From Emcibacter sp. (GTDB taxonomy: Bacteria; Pseudomonadota; Alphaproteobacteria; Sphingomonadales; Emcibacteraceae), in assembly GCA_021647465.1 (NCBI GenBank), contig JAKIUQ010000006.1, positions 62,001 through 126,000 of the forward strand: a stretch of 64,000 nucleotides of DNA, read 5' to 3'. The notes below the pieces were generated by a model, which was given only the letters and a program-made list of their open reading frames with translations, searched no databases and was not told the DNA's origin. Position 1 is the stretch's first letter, and the number at the start of each line of letters is the position of its first letter. Position numbers and translations under genes: made by a program. Positions 35,820 through 44,607 of the stretch are shown in pieces.

Positions 35820-36668
35820 ATGTCTGATAAAAGCCCCGCAATAGTCTCGACCGAATGGCTGGAAGAACATTTATCCGCCCCGGATATCAGGATTGTCGAT
35901 GCCACATGGCACATGCCAGGCAGCGATCGCAATGCCCGCGCAGAGTACGGTGAAGCCCATATTCCGGGGGCAGTTTTCTTTGATATTGATGAAATATGCG
36001 ATCTGGATAATCCCCTGCCCCATATGCTGCCCAGCCTTGAAAAAATGTCCAGCCGCATGAGAAGCTTGGGCATTGGTGATGGCAACAGAGTGATTGTCTA
36101 TGACAATAGCGACGTGCGCAGCGCCGCCCGTGTCTGGTTCATGTTAAAGGCTTTTGGCCTTTGGGACGTGGCCATTCTGGACGGTGGATTTCAAAAATGG
36201 AAAAATGAACGCCGCCCGATAGAAGATATTCCGCCCATCCCGCGCCAACGGCATTTCACGGCCCGTTTTAACACAACGAAACTGCGCAGCCTTGATCACA
36301 TGATGGCAAATCTTGACCATAACAAAGAACAAGTGGTTGATGCCCGCGCCCCGGGACGCTTTCAAGGCACCGATCCTGAACCCCGAGAAGATATGAAATG
36401 CGGTTCTATTCCGGGCAGTTACAATGTTTTCTTCAGAAACCTGCTCAATGCGGAAGATGGAACCTTTAAAGCCGCAGATGACATTCGGCAAATTTTTGAG
36501 GCCGCTGGCTTAAATCTAAAAAAACCCATCATCACCAGTTGCGGGTCAGGCATTACAGCGTCTGTTCTGATGCTTGGACTCTATCTGATTGGTCATCAGG
36601 AAAACGCCCTTTATGATGGTTCATGGAGCGAATGGGGCAGTCATCCCGATACGCCAGTGAGCAAGTAA
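35820..36668 (+). CDS. sseA: Sulfurtransferase (3-mercaptopyruvate type)
   Basis: 282 aa with two rhodanese domains. N-terminal domain has VDATWHMPGSDRNARAEY; C-terminal active loop is TSCGSGITAS, where CGSG-TA is the mercaptopyruvate sulfurtransferase pattern. Moves sulfur from 3-mercaptopyruvate to thiols or cyanide. Sits between cysK and metC, 3 bp before metC. Confidence 0.9.
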   Translation: MSDKSPAIVSTEWLEEHLSAPDIRIVDATWHMPGSDRNARAEYGEAHIPGAVFFDIDEICDLDNPLPHMLPSLEKMSSRMRSLGIGDGNRVIVYDNSDVRSAARVWFMLKAFGLWDVAILDGGFQKWKNERRPIEDIPPIPRQRHFTARFNTTKLRSLDHMMANLDHNKEQVVDARAPGRFQGTDPEPREDMKCGSIPGSYNVFFRNLLNAEDGTFKAADDIRQIFEAAGLNLKKPIITSCGSGITASVLMLGLYLIGHQENALYDGSWSEWGSHPDTPVSK

Positions 36669-36671
36669 CCC

Positions 36672-37844
36672 ATGAAAGAAGATACTCTTATTGCCAGTGT
36701 TGGCCGAAATAAAGATTATACCCACGGCGCAGTAAATACGCCGGTCTATCATGCCTCAACCTTGATATTTGAGACGGTCAAGGATATGAAAAGGGCCAAT
36801 GCCAAGCTTCATACCGGCGGGCTTTCCTATGGCCGTCGCGGCAATCCCACCACCTATGCCCTCAGCGATGCCATGTGCGCATTGGAAGGAGCGGATGGCT
36901 GTTTTCTGTATCCCTCCGGCCTTGCGGCCATCACCGGAGCCATCTTATCCTTTGCGGGTTCCGGCGATCATATTCTGATGGCGGACGGCGTTTATGAGCC
37001 AACGCGCAACCTTGCCCATAAAATATTAAAAAAAATGGGTATCGAGACCACATTTTATGACCCGATGATTGGCGCTGGAATTGACGGTTTTATTCAGGAT
37101 AATACCAAAATTGTTTTTGTTGAAGCGCCCTGTTCCGTCACCATGGAAATACAGGATATTCCAGCCATTGCCAGGGCGGCTCATAAACGCGGCGCTCTTG
37201 TCATGATGGATAACACCTGGGCCACGCCGCTGCATTTCAAAGTTTTTGATCACGGCGTTGATATCTCCATCCATGCGGGAACAAAATATATCGTCGGCCA
37301 TTCAGATGCTATGCTCGGCACGGTATCCACCCGAGAAAAGCATTTTGAACAGCTTTGCAATATGTCTTATCAGATGGGCTATTGCCTGTCGCCAGATGAT
37401 GCTTATCTTGCCCTGCGCGGCCTTCGGACCCTGAAAATCCGTCTGAAACAACATGAAATCAATGGCCTGAAAATTGCCAAATGGCTGAAGAGCCGTCCCG
37501 AAGTCGATCATGTCCGCCACCCTGCCTTTGAAAGCTGTCCGGGCCATGAATATTGGAAACGGGATTTTACGGGCGCAAACGGCCTGTTTTCTTTTGTCTT
37601 GAAACAAGGCCATGAGGCCGCGACCACGGCTATGATGGAGGGCATGAAGCATTTTAAAATGGGCTTTAGCTGGGGCGGATATGAAAGCCTGATCCTGACT
37701 TATCATGGTATAAATCGCTACCGTACGGCCACAGGTTGGGTGGCAAAAGGCCCGCTTGTACGCCTGCATGTGGGGCTTGAAGACCCTGATGATCTGATCG
37801 CCGACCTGGAAAACGCCTTTGAGCGGTTCAACCAGAAAATCTAG
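36672..37844 (+). CDS. metC: Cystathionine beta-lyase
   Basis: 390 aa gamma-family PLP enzyme. Seen: TGGLSYGRRGNPTTYALSDAM, CFLYPSGLAAITGAI, DNTWATPLHF, and the PLP Lys in SIHAGTKYIVGHSD, the form typical of MetC. Splits cystathionine to homocysteine in methionine synthesis. Ends the sulfur amino acid block and faces the zinc uptake operon. Confidence 0.92.
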   Translation: MKEDTLIASVGRNKDYTHGAVNTPVYHASTLIFETVKDMKRANAKLHTGGLSYGRRGNPTTYALSDAMCALEGADGCFLYPSGLAAITGAILSFAGSGDHILMADGVYEPTRNLAHKILKKMGIETTFYDPMIGAGIDGFIQDNTKIVFVEAPCSVTMEIQDIPAIARAAHKRGALVMMDNTWATPLHFKVFDHGVDISIHAGTKYIVGHSDAMLGTVSTREKHFEQLCNMSYQMGYCLSPDDAYLALRGLRTLKIRLKQHEINGLKIAKWLKSRPEVDHVRHPAFESCPGHEYWKRDFTGANGLFSFVLKQGHEAATTAMMEGMKHFKMGFSWGGYESLILTYHGINRYRTATGWVAKGPLVRLHVGLEDPDDLIADLENAFERFNQKI

Positions 37845-37862
37845 GCGCAGAAAATCTAGGCC
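37833..37862. repeat. 15-bp tandem duplication across the metC stop
   Basis: CAGAAAATCTAGGCG is followed by CAGAAAATCTAGGCC. The first copy includes the metC TAG; the second includes the znuB TAG read on the other strand. Perfect except for the last base. Confidence 0.7.
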
Positions 37863-38650
37863 CTAAAGCGGCGCGGCACTATTCGGCCAGCAAGAAACAG
37901 GATGAAAGCCGACAGCACAATAGCCGGGCCGGCGGGCAAATCCCAGATGCTGGACATCATGATGCCCATAATCACGGAAATACTGCCCAGTATCATAGAA
38001 TAAAACACCATATGCAGAGGGGAGCGCGAAAAATTACGCGCGGCCGCCGCCGGAATGATCATCAGTGATGTGATCAATAACGCCCCGATAACCTGCATGG
38101 CAAAAGCCACCAGCAAAGCGATCAGCAGCATATAAATAATTTTGACCTTAAGCACATTGACCCCTTCGACCCGTGCCAGATCTTCGTGTACGGTGAGGGA
38201 CAGCAAGGGTTTCCAGATATAAAATAATCCCCCAAGGGCGACGATCGACATAATGCCAATGTCAAAAATCCCCCCCGTATCAATGGCCAGAATATCTCCG
38301 ATCAAAAAGAACATCAAATCCTGCCGCAGGCTTTCCTGCAAGGCGATGATAATCAAGCCAATGGACAGGGCGCTATGGGCCAGAATGCCCAGCAAAGTAT
38401 CACTGGAAAATTTGCCGCCCCTTTGAAGCAATAACAAAGCCCCGGATACGAGCGCGCAGGTCACCATGATCACCCACGGACTGCCGGTGCCAAGGGCGAT
38501 ACCAAGCCCAACCCCCATCAAAGCTGAATGGGATATCGTATCCCCGAAATAGGCCATTTTACGCCACACCAGAAAACAGCCCAAAGGCCCCGCCGCAAGG
38601 GCCACAAAGATACCCGCCATGATCGCATTGAGGATAAAACCATCAATCAT
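37856..38650 (-). CDS. znuB: Zinc ABC transporter permease
   Basis: 264 aa with about seven or eight membrane segments. ABC-3 family pattern: GPLGCFLVWRKMAYFGDTISHSALMGV at the N-terminus and LLIALLVAFAMQVIGALLITSLMIIPAAAA. Inner-membrane channel of the zinc importer with ZnuC. The ATG at 38650 overlaps the znuC stop by 8 bases; an in-frame ATG at 38686 is less likely. No znuA is in the window. Confidence 0.92.
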   Translation of the reverse strand: MIDGFILNAIMAGIFVALAAGPLGCFLVWRKMAYFGDTISHSALMGVGLGIALGTGSPWVIMVTCALVSGALLLLQRGGKFSSDTLLGILAHSALSIGLIIIALQESLRQDLMFFLIGDILAIDTGGIFDIGIMSIVALGGLFYIWKPLLSLTVHEDLARVEGVNVLKVKIIYMLLIALLVAFAMQVIGALLITSLMIIPAAAARNFSRSPLHMVFYSMILGSISVIMGIMMSSIWDLPAGPAIVLSAFILFLAGRIVPRRFRA

Positions 38651-39464
38651 GGTCACATCCAGACTTATGACCTTGGCCAGTTCCATGAATTTGGCCAGAC
38701 TTATGAGCTGATATCACATTGCCTTGACTGTCGTGGGTATGGTCATGATTATGGGTATAAAGGGCAATGCCTTCGGGTTGTCCCTTAAGCAATGCATGAT
38801 ATTCCGGGTGATCCTGAATATTTTCCGGCGCGCCGCTACAGCAGATATGGCGGTTCAGGCAAACGACCTTGTCTGTCCCGGCCATCACCATATGCAGGTC
38901 ATGAGAAATCATCAAAACCCCGCAGTTTTTCTCGCGCCGGATTTTACCTATCAACTTATAAAGTTCTTCCTGGCCGGCAATATCCACGCCCTGAACCGGT
39001 TCATCCAGAACAATTAAGTCTGGTTCGCCAAGGAGTGCCCGCGCCATCAAAACCCGCTGCATTTCACCGCCGGATACCCGTTGAACGGGACTTGCCCCCA
39101 CATGGGAAATACGCACAAGATCCATCACGGCTTCCACGTGAGCAAGGGTAGTTCCCGGCCTCAGCATAAGAAAATCCCGGGTGCTGAGGGGCAAAATATC
39201 TTCAATGGTAATTTTTTGAGGCATATAACCAATGGAAATTCCCGGCGCCCGGCGGACACAGCCCTTGTCTGGCTCCTGCAGGCCAAGAGCAATTCTCATA
39301 ACCGTGCTTTTTCCGGCGCCATTTGGCCCGATCAGGGTGACAATTTCGCCCCGGCTTACCGAAAAACTCACCTCTGACAAAACAGGCCGTCCAGAAAAAG
39401 ACAAGGAGACTTTTTCAAGGGCGATAAGAGGTTTCAGGTCATCGGGTATGGGCGCATCGGACAT
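38643..39464 (-). CDS. znuC: Zinc ABC transporter ATPase
   Basis: 273 aa. Walker A GPNGAGKST, signature VSGGEMQRVLMARALL, Walker B DLIVLDEPVQGVD, His switch MISHDLHMV. The last 40 residues are His-rich (NHDHTHDSQ, HKSGQIHG, HKSGCDHD), a feature of ZnuC that may buffer zinc. Two DNA copies of CCAGACTTATGA code the HKSG repeats. Follows zur by 15 bp. Confidence 0.94.
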   Translation of the reverse strand: MSDAPIPDDLKPLIALEKVSLSFSGRPVLSEVSFSVSRGEIVTLIGPNGAGKSTVMRIALGLQEPDKGCVRRAPGISIGYMPQKITIEDILPLSTRDFLMLRPGTTLAHVEAVMDLVRISHVGASPVQRVSGGEMQRVLMARALLGEPDLIVLDEPVQGVDIAGQEELYKLIGKIRREKNCGVLMISHDLHMVMAGTDKVVCLNRHICCSGAPENIQDHPEYHALLKGQPEGIALYTHNHDHTHDSQGNVISAHKSGQIHGTGQGHKSGCDHD

Positions 39465-39479
39465 AGGCTATAGGCGTCC

Positions 39480-39950
39480 TCAAGTTTGACAATTCGTGCA
39501 AAGTCCCATGATTTCCAACATGCTATTCTCGCAGCTATAACCATGGGATGCCGCCGTCTTTGAAATATGTGACATTAATTTTGCGTCATTCACTTCGCTG
39601 ACATTCCGGCATTTCCGGCAGATCAGGAAATGTCCCTGATGGGTATGGGCCGGATCAGGACAGCCGATGAAGGCATTCAATGATTCTATCCGATGGACAA
39701 ATCCCTCTTCAATTAAAAAATCAAGCGCCCGGTATATGGTTGGCGGCGCAACCCTTTTTTTACCTGCATTGCTTAACATATCCAGAAGTTCATAGGCGGT
39801 AACCGGGGCATGGCCTTCCCAGACCAGTTCCAGAACCTTCCGCCGCAGCGGCGTAAAACGGGTATCGCGCTCGGCGCATATATCCCGCGCTATATTAAGC
39901 GCACTCTCAATACATTTGTCATGATCATGAATATCTGTCGACATTATCAT
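39480..39950 (-). CDS. zur: Zinc uptake regulator, Fur family
   Basis: 156 aa. Winged-helix DNA-binding region (FTPLRRKVLELVWEGHAPVTAYELL, then PPTIYRALDFLIEEGFVHRIE) and a metal domain with HQGHFLICRKCRNVSEV and the C-terminal CTNC pair (structural zinc). First gene of zur-znuC-znuB, so it likely represses its own operon when zinc is bound. Confidence 0.92.
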   Translation of the reverse strand: MIMSTDIHDHDKCIESALNIARDICAERDTRFTPLRRKVLELVWEGHAPVTAYELLDMLSNAGKKRVAPPTIYRALDFLIEEGFVHRIESLNAFIGCPDPAHTHQGHFLICRKCRNVSEVNDAKLMSHISKTAASHGYSCENSMLEIMGLCTNCQT

Positions 39951-39964
39951 TTTTTCTTTTTTGT

Positions 39965-39977
39965 GATATGTTATATC
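39965..39977. promoter_or_regulatory. Weak candidate Zur operator
   Basis: GATAT-GTT-ATATC, an inverted repeat 15 bp upstream of zur, contains the half-site ATGTTATA seen in Zur boxes of Alphaproteobacteria. The second half-site at full length is missing, so the call is weak. Confidence 0.3.
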
Positions 39978-40043
39978 TTCCCTACCTAAAGTAATATTGG
40001 CCTGAATGTAAGAAATTTACAAGCCCTGTTGAACGAGAAGCAC

Positions 40044-40490
40044 ATGAAAAATCAAACTTTTATTCCCATTCCAGAAGAAATCATCACAAAAACCCTGGAC
40101 GAATTAACATTTTCATCCCAAGGTTCGTCCCAAAGTTCATCTCAGGGCCTGATTCCCGCCATCGCCCAACAATATGATAGCGGCGAAATATTGATGATGG
40201 CCTGGATGAATGCGGATGCCGTGCGTGAGACCCTCCACAGCGGCATCATTTGTTATTGGTCCAGATCTCGCGGCGTCCTGTGGCGCAAAGGCGAAACATC
40301 CGGTCAAATTCAGATGCTCAAGAATTTCCGTTATGATTGCGACCGGGATACCATTCTTCTCCTTGTGGATCAAAAAGGCGTCGCCTGCCACACGGGCCGC
40401 CGCAATTGTTTCTTCTATGAAACAACATCAAGTGGCATCAAGACCGTGCGTGACGTGGAAATTGACCCTGAGGATCTTTATCCTAAGTAA
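40044..40490 (+). CDS. hisI: Phosphoribosyl-AMP cyclohydrolase
   Basis: 148 aa. Opens the purine ring of PR-AMP in histidine synthesis. Seen: ILMMAWMNADAV, YWSRSRGVLWRKGETSGQIQ, metal site YDCDRDTILLLV and CHTGRRNCFFYE. A SSQGSSQSSSQG insert near residue 22 is coded by about 12-bp repeats (40116-40150) and is not part of the conserved core. ATG 40044 has GAGAAG; a TTG at 40029 is less likely. Confidence 0.93.
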   Translation: MKNQTFIPIPEEIITKTLDELTFSSQGSSQSSSQGLIPAIAQQYDSGEILMMAWMNADAVRETLHSGIICYWSRSRGVLWRKGETSGQIQMLKNFRYDCDRDTILLLVDQKGVACHTGRRNCFFYETTSSGIKTVRDVEIDPEDLYPK

Positions 40491-40571
40491 AGATGCGACC
40501 TAATCTCCTATTGACGCGATCCGCCCTGTAAGGTTACGCTACCCTGTATCAAACCCGCGAGGAAATATCAG

Positions 40572-41351
40572 GTGCATAAAGATTTAACCAGACAATTTTC
40601 AGAAATTGCTGTCGATAAAGTCGATTATTTCAGGCGCAACCCACTGGGATTCTTTATTTCCACCATAATGGCGGGCGCTTATGTCGGTATTGGGATTGTC
40701 CTGATTATGACCCTTGGCAATGAGGCCGACCCCTCCTCGCGAAAATTGATCATGGGCAGTTTTTTTGGTATTACCTTAACCTTGGTCATCTTTGCCGGAG
40801 CCGAGCTTTTCTCTGGTCACACCATGTATATGACTTTTGGATTCTTCTATAAAAAAATCACCGCGTTCGCTGTAATCAAAGACTGGATCATTTGCTGGTA
40901 CGGCAATCTGTTTGGCGCATTGTTGCTTTCGATATTATTTGTCGCCGGCGGTGGCGGGGGCTGGCTTGATGATCCCTCCAGCCTTATCCATGTTACGGCA
41001 AGCGACAAAATGAACAGCGGTATTATTCAATTGCTGGCCCGGTCAATCATTTGTAACTGGCTGATTTGCCTTGCCATATGGATGTCTGCGAAAACCGAAA
41101 ATGACACGGCAAAATGCATTCTGATATTCTGGTGCTTGTTTGCCTTTGTCGCTGCGGGTTTTGAACATGGCATTGCCAATATGACGGTTTTCACCATTTC
41201 AATGCTCGGCAGCCATCCAGATAGCGTAACGCTCATGGGCGGGGTCTATAATCTGGCCTGGGTATCGGTGGGCAATATTATCGGGGGGGCAGGCTTCATT
41301 GGCGTCGCTTATTATCTGACCTCTAACCCCCTTTTCGGCCCCAAAGATTAG
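40572..41351 (+). CDS. Formate/nitrite transporter family channel
   Basis: 259 aa, GTG start. Six membrane helices typical of FocA/NirC. Seen: NPLGFFISTIMAGAYVGIGIVL, FAGAELFSGHTMYMTFGFF, RSIICNWLICLAIWM and FEHGIANMTVF. NCxL-type and FEHxIAN motifs line the pore in this family. It may carry nitrite, formate or hydrosulfide; no neighbouring gene decides this. Confidence 0.9.
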   Translation: MHKDLTRQFSEIAVDKVDYFRRNPLGFFISTIMAGAYVGIGIVLIMTLGNEADPSSRKLIMGSFFGITLTLVIFAGAELFSGHTMYMTFGFFYKKITAFAVIKDWIICWYGNLFGALLLSILFVAGGGGGWLDDPSSLIHVTASDKMNSGIIQLLARSIICNWLICLAIWMSAKTENDTAKCILIFWCLFAFVAAGFEHGIANMTVFTISMLGSHPDSVTLMGGVYNLAWVSVGNIIGGAGFIGVAYYLTSNPLFGPKD

Positions 41352-41529
41352 GTAAAAAATTCTTGTTTTAACACCGTTCCCGGCGGCTGTGTCATCGTGC
41401 CATAATTTAACTATTTTCTGGTTCTAAGAAGAAAAGATTAATGACTTTATCAATACTTAATGAGTCTTCCCTAAAAAAGTCTTCAAAGTCTTATGGAATA
41501 AGGATTCCCAATGGCTCTTGGCATGTTGT

Positions 41530-41573
41530 AAACTGCAACAAATATAATATTCCCCTTTAAAAGGTTGCAGTTT
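41530..41573 (+). promoter_or_regulatory. Inverted repeat against the transposase start
   Basis: AAACTGCAAC (41530-41539) and GTTGCAGTTT (41564-41573) form a perfect 10-bp stem around a 24-nt loop that contains the AAAAGG ribosome site edge; the ATG follows immediately at 41574. IS elements often use such hairpins to block translation from outside transcripts. Confidence 0.5.
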
Positions 41574-42633
41574 ATGCTCAAGAAGAGCCCGCGCCAAGAC
41601 CGTCAGGACGACCTGTTTCGTCCCCGTTTGGAGAATATCATCGACCCGCGTCATGAACTGGTGAAGCTGGCGGTCTTGATTGACTGGGATGGTCTGGAAT
41701 TTGACCTTTCCCGCTTTTACTGTGCGGGTAATGGTCGCCCTGCCGGATCAATCCGTTTGATGACGGGGCTTTGTTTCCTTAAAGACATCAAAGGCTTGTC
41801 CGATGAGGAGGTCTGTGCGGTCTGGCGCAAGAGCAGAATATTCTTCTGCGCCAGAGTTACCGCCGCAAAGGCAAACAGGCCCAGTTCATGGCCAACCGCA
41901 CCATGGCGGCGCGGCAGATGAAGCGGGCGCGGCGCAAGATCAAAGAAGTCAGGAATTATCTGGGTCGGGTGATGCGGAATATCAAATCTGCGGCTGATCA
42001 GGGGCAGATGTTATCGCCTGCTCTTGAGGCGGCCCTCGGCAAGGCGCAAATCATTTATAACCAGGCCCTGAACCCCAAGGCAAAGACCAAGCTTTACAGC
42101 TGGCATGCGCCGGAGGTGGAGTGCATTGCCAAAGGCAAAGCCCACAAACGTTACGAGTTTGGCTGTAAAGCCAGTTATGCCACCACACCAATAAAAGCAA
42201 CTTTGTCATTGGGGCGATGGCGCGCCCTATGACGGCCACACCCTGAAGGGTGTCCTGAGCCAGATCACTCATCTTACGGGCATCAAACCCCGCGAAGTTC
42301 AGGTTGACCTGGGCTATCGTGGTCACGGCATCAAAGATGATGCTACGGCGATCATTCTGGCGCGAAGGAAGCGCGGGATCACCCCGGCAATAAAAAAAAC
42401 GCATGAAACGGCGCAACGCCATTGAACCCATCATCGGTCATTGCAAGAATGACCGTAAAGTCGGGGCCAGAAACTGGCTGAAAGGCAAGATCGGCGACAA
42501 AATCAACGCCATAGCCATGGCCATCGGCTTCAATATGAGAAAGATCCTCAGGAAGATCTTTTTGTGGCTGCTTGAAATCCTGCTTTCATTCTTCAACCCA
42601 CAAAAATATCAAGGGCAGAATGACCTTTTTTAG
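41574..42633 (+). pseudogene. IS5-family transposase, internally deleted and frameshifted
   Basis: Three frames hold one protein. Part 1 (from 41574): DPRHELVKLAVLIDWDGLEF and NGRPAGSIRLMTGLCFLKDIKGLSDEEV. After about 41840 the frame changes to LRQSYRRKGKQAQFMANR and YSWHAPEVECIAKGKAHKRYEFGCK; the middle of the catalytic domain is missing. Part 3 reads YDGHTLKGVLSQITHLTG, DLGYRGHG and, after another shift, AIEPIIGHCKNDRKVGARNWLKG with the final DDE Glu. Cannot make an active enzyme. Confidence 0.88.
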
Positions 42634-42681
42634 GGCTGACTAAATAGGAATGACGGGAATAGGGGATGAAAATTACGCCGC

Positions 42682-43305
42682 CTATACTTTTGTGTCCACA
42701 CGTTCGGGCTTTTCTGAGGAGCTGCCTTTGGCGACGCCGACCATGGCGGGGCGCAGCAAGCGGTCTTTGATGACATAGCCCACCTGCATGACCTGTGTAA
42801 TGGTGCCGTCTTCTTCGCCTGTATCCGGCACTTCAAAAATAGCCTGATGCAGGTCATGGCTGAATTTTTCACCCAGAGGATCGATCTTTTTGATATTGTG
42901 ACGCTCCAGCATGTTGAGCAGTTCCCGCTCGGTCATTTCAATGCCTTCAACCAGTGTTTTCGCATTGTCGCCAAGGTCGGTATCTGCGGGAATACTATCC
43001 AGGGCACGGCGTAGATTGTCCCCGACACTCAGTAAATCCCGGGCAAAGGCTGTCATGGCATAATTTGCGGCATCTGCCTTTTCCCGATCCGCGCGGCGGC
43101 GCAGATTTTCCGTTTCGGCAACCGCCCTTAAAAGCCGGTCTTTCAAGTCGGCTATCTCCGTGACGGCGGCAACAAGCTTGTCATCTTCCTGCCGTCCCTC
43201 CGGGGCGCCAGCATCGGTATTCTCAGGAATGTCATTCTCATTATTTTCTGATTCAGGGTTTTCTGATTCAGGATTCACATCGTTGTTTTCGCTATTGTCT
43301 GTCAT
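42682..43305 (-). CDS. grpE: Nucleotide exchange factor GrpE
   Basis: 207 aa. Co-chaperone that releases ADP from DnaK. Acidic low-complexity N-terminus with an NPESENPESEN repeat (duplicate DNA at 43251-43276), a long coiled coil (LKDRLLRAVAETENLRRRADREK), then the beta domain with the signature EGIEMTERELLNMLERHNIKKIDPLGEKFSHDLHQA. Downstream of hrcA on the same strand; the IS element lies just beyond its 3' end. Confidence 0.95.
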   Translation of the reverse strand: MTDNSENNDVNPESENPESENNENDIPENTDAGAPEGRQEDDKLVAAVTEIADLKDRLLRAVAETENLRRRADREKADAANYAMTAFARDLLSVGDNLRRALDSIPADTDLGDNAKTLVEGIEMTERELLNMLERHNIKKIDPLGEKFSHDLHQAIFEVPDTGEEDGTITQVMQVGYVIKDRLLRPAMVGVAKGSSSEKPERVDTKV

Positions 43306-43330
43306 TTTTTACTTCTCAGATGTTATAAAA

Positions 43331-43443
43331 TTTTGCCAATTACTTTGGCATCTACAATATTTTGCCAATTACCTTGGTGTTCATAATATTTTGCCAATTA
43401 CCTTGGTGTTCATAATATTTTGCCAATTACCTTGGCGGTATAA
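43331..43443. repeat. Four 29-bp tandem repeats between hrcA and grpE
   Basis: TTTTGCCAAT starts at 43331, 43360, 43389 and 43418, an exact 29-bp period. The copy at 43418 codes the last residues of HrcA (AKVIGKIL) and the stop; copies 2 and 3 are identical and copy 1 has diverged. Each contains CCAAGGTAATTGG, a CCAA/TTGG mini-palindrome. There are no spacers, so it is not CRISPR. Most likely slippage duplication of the hrcA 3' end. Confidence 0.9.
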
Positions 43444-44462
43444 TCCACAAGGGGAATAATCCGCGCATAATCCAGTCTGGTGGGGCCAATGACTCCAATC
43501 ACGCCCAGTATATTATTTTTACCGTCCATATAGGGGGAAGCGATAACAGAAGAATCGGAAAGGGAAAAGAGTTTATTTTCAGAACCGATAAAAATTCTGA
43601 CCCCTTCGGCTTCCCGGGCATTCTCCAGAAGGTTCACGAGATCCTTTTTATTCTCCAGATCCTTAAAAAGATGGCGGATGCGTTCCAGATCATTAATCGC
43701 CCCCAGATCATCCAGTAATTTTGATTGCCCCCTGATAATTAAATTGCTTTGCGACGCATTATCCGTGGCATTTCTATTGCCGCTCCATACGGCCAGCCCT
43801 TGTTCCACAACGGATTGTGTCAGGACATCCAATTCGGCTTGCTGATTTTTCAATTCCAGCTCGATCTGCCGCTTTGCCTCGGAAAAAGTTCGTCCGACAA
43901 GCCGCGCATTCAGATAATTTCCGGCATGGGTCAAGGCGGTAGGCGTCAGGCCAAGGGGAATATTAATGATGCGGTTTTCCACATCATCGCCCTCACTCAC
44001 CATGACCACCAATGCTTTTCCCGGACTTAAAAAAACAAATTCTATATGTTTTAAGGGGGAATCATTTTTGGGCGCAATCACAAGGCTCGCGCATTGGGAC
44101 AGACCAGATAACATCACTGTGGCACGGGTGAGCATATCTTCTACGCTATTATCATTCTCCTGACACTCAACGCGGATGTTGGTGCGTTCTTCCCGGGTGA
44201 GGTTGCCCATCTCCAGCATGCCATCGACAAAAAGCCTGAGGCCGGTATTTGTTGGTATCCGGCCCGCAGATTTATGGGGCGAAAATATCAAGCCACTATT
44301 TTCCAGATCGGACATAACATTACGGATACTCGCGGGGGACAGGGGATTATTCAGCCTTTGACTCAGGGTGCGCGAGCCTACCGGCTCACCCGTTAAGATA
44401 TAGGTGTCCACAATCTGCCGGAATATGGTCCGCGACCTCTGGTTTAATTCATCAATCAACAT
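43410..44462 (-). CDS. hrcA: Heat-inducible transcription repressor HrcA
   Basis: 350 aa. N-terminal winged helix (LNQRSRTIFRQIVDTYILTGEPVGSRTLSQRL ... ASIRNVMSDLENSGLIFSPHKSAGRIPT) and a GAF-like domain ending in GVIGVIGPTRLDYARIIPLVDYTAKVIGKIL. Represses chaperone genes through CIRCE sites; no CIRCE consensus was seen in front of hrcA or grpE here. Divergent from rph. Confidence 0.95.
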   Translation of the reverse strand: MLIDELNQRSRTIFRQIVDTYILTGEPVGSRTLSQRLNNPLSPASIRNVMSDLENSGLIFSPHKSAGRIPTNTGLRLFVDGMLEMGNLTREERTNIRVECQENDNSVEDMLTRATVMLSGLSQCASLVIAPKNDSPLKHIEFVFLSPGKALVVMVSEGDDVENRIINIPLGLTPTALTHAGNYLNARLVGRTFSEAKRQIELELKNQQAELDVLTQSVVEQGLAVWSGNRNATDNASQSNLIIRGQSKLLDDLGAINDLERIRHLFKDLENKKDLVNLLENAREAEGVRIFIGSENKLFSLSDSSVIASPYMDGKNNILGVIGVIGPTRLDYARIIPLVDYTAKVIGKIL

Positions 44463-44550
44463 TTTCTTTCAGGGTCAAATGCCATTAGGTTCAAATGTAA
44501 GGATTCTGAGGGGAAAGTTCAATGCGTTGAGGAAATTTTCTTTCCTTAAA

Positions 44551-44565
44551 GCCTGCAACAGGCTA
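44551..44565. other. Small perfect hairpin in the hrcA/rph gap
   Basis: AGCCTG-CAA-CAGGCT, a 6-bp stem with a 3-nt loop, in the leader between the divergent starts. No T run follows, so not a terminator. Confidence 0.4.
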
Positions 44566-44607
44566 GAAGGGGGCTATAGTGAAAACAGATTTATCAGGAG
44601 AGAATAT

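Larger units (their letters stand above)
41464..42640 (+). mobile_element. Defective IS5-family insertion sequence
   Basis: Ends are 16-bp inverted repeats: GTCTTCCCTAAAAAAG (41464-41479) and the reverse complement of 42625-42640, GTCAGCCCTAAAAAAG, 14 of 16 identical. Inside lies a broken transposase gene. Flanking triplets are TGA on the left and TAA on the right, so no exact target duplication is seen. The element lies between the FNT gene and grpE and breaks no recognised gene. Confidence 0.8.

Noticed and set aside
36660..36675. SAM-II riboswitch before metC
   Set aside because: metC follows sseA by 3 bp, leaving no room for a leader.
43331..43443. CRISPR array
   Set aside because: The repeats touch each other with no spacers and one copy is the end of hrcA.
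44463..44607. CIRCE element at hrcA
   Set aside because: No TTAGCACTC-N9-GAGTGCTAA or close variant seen in the leader.
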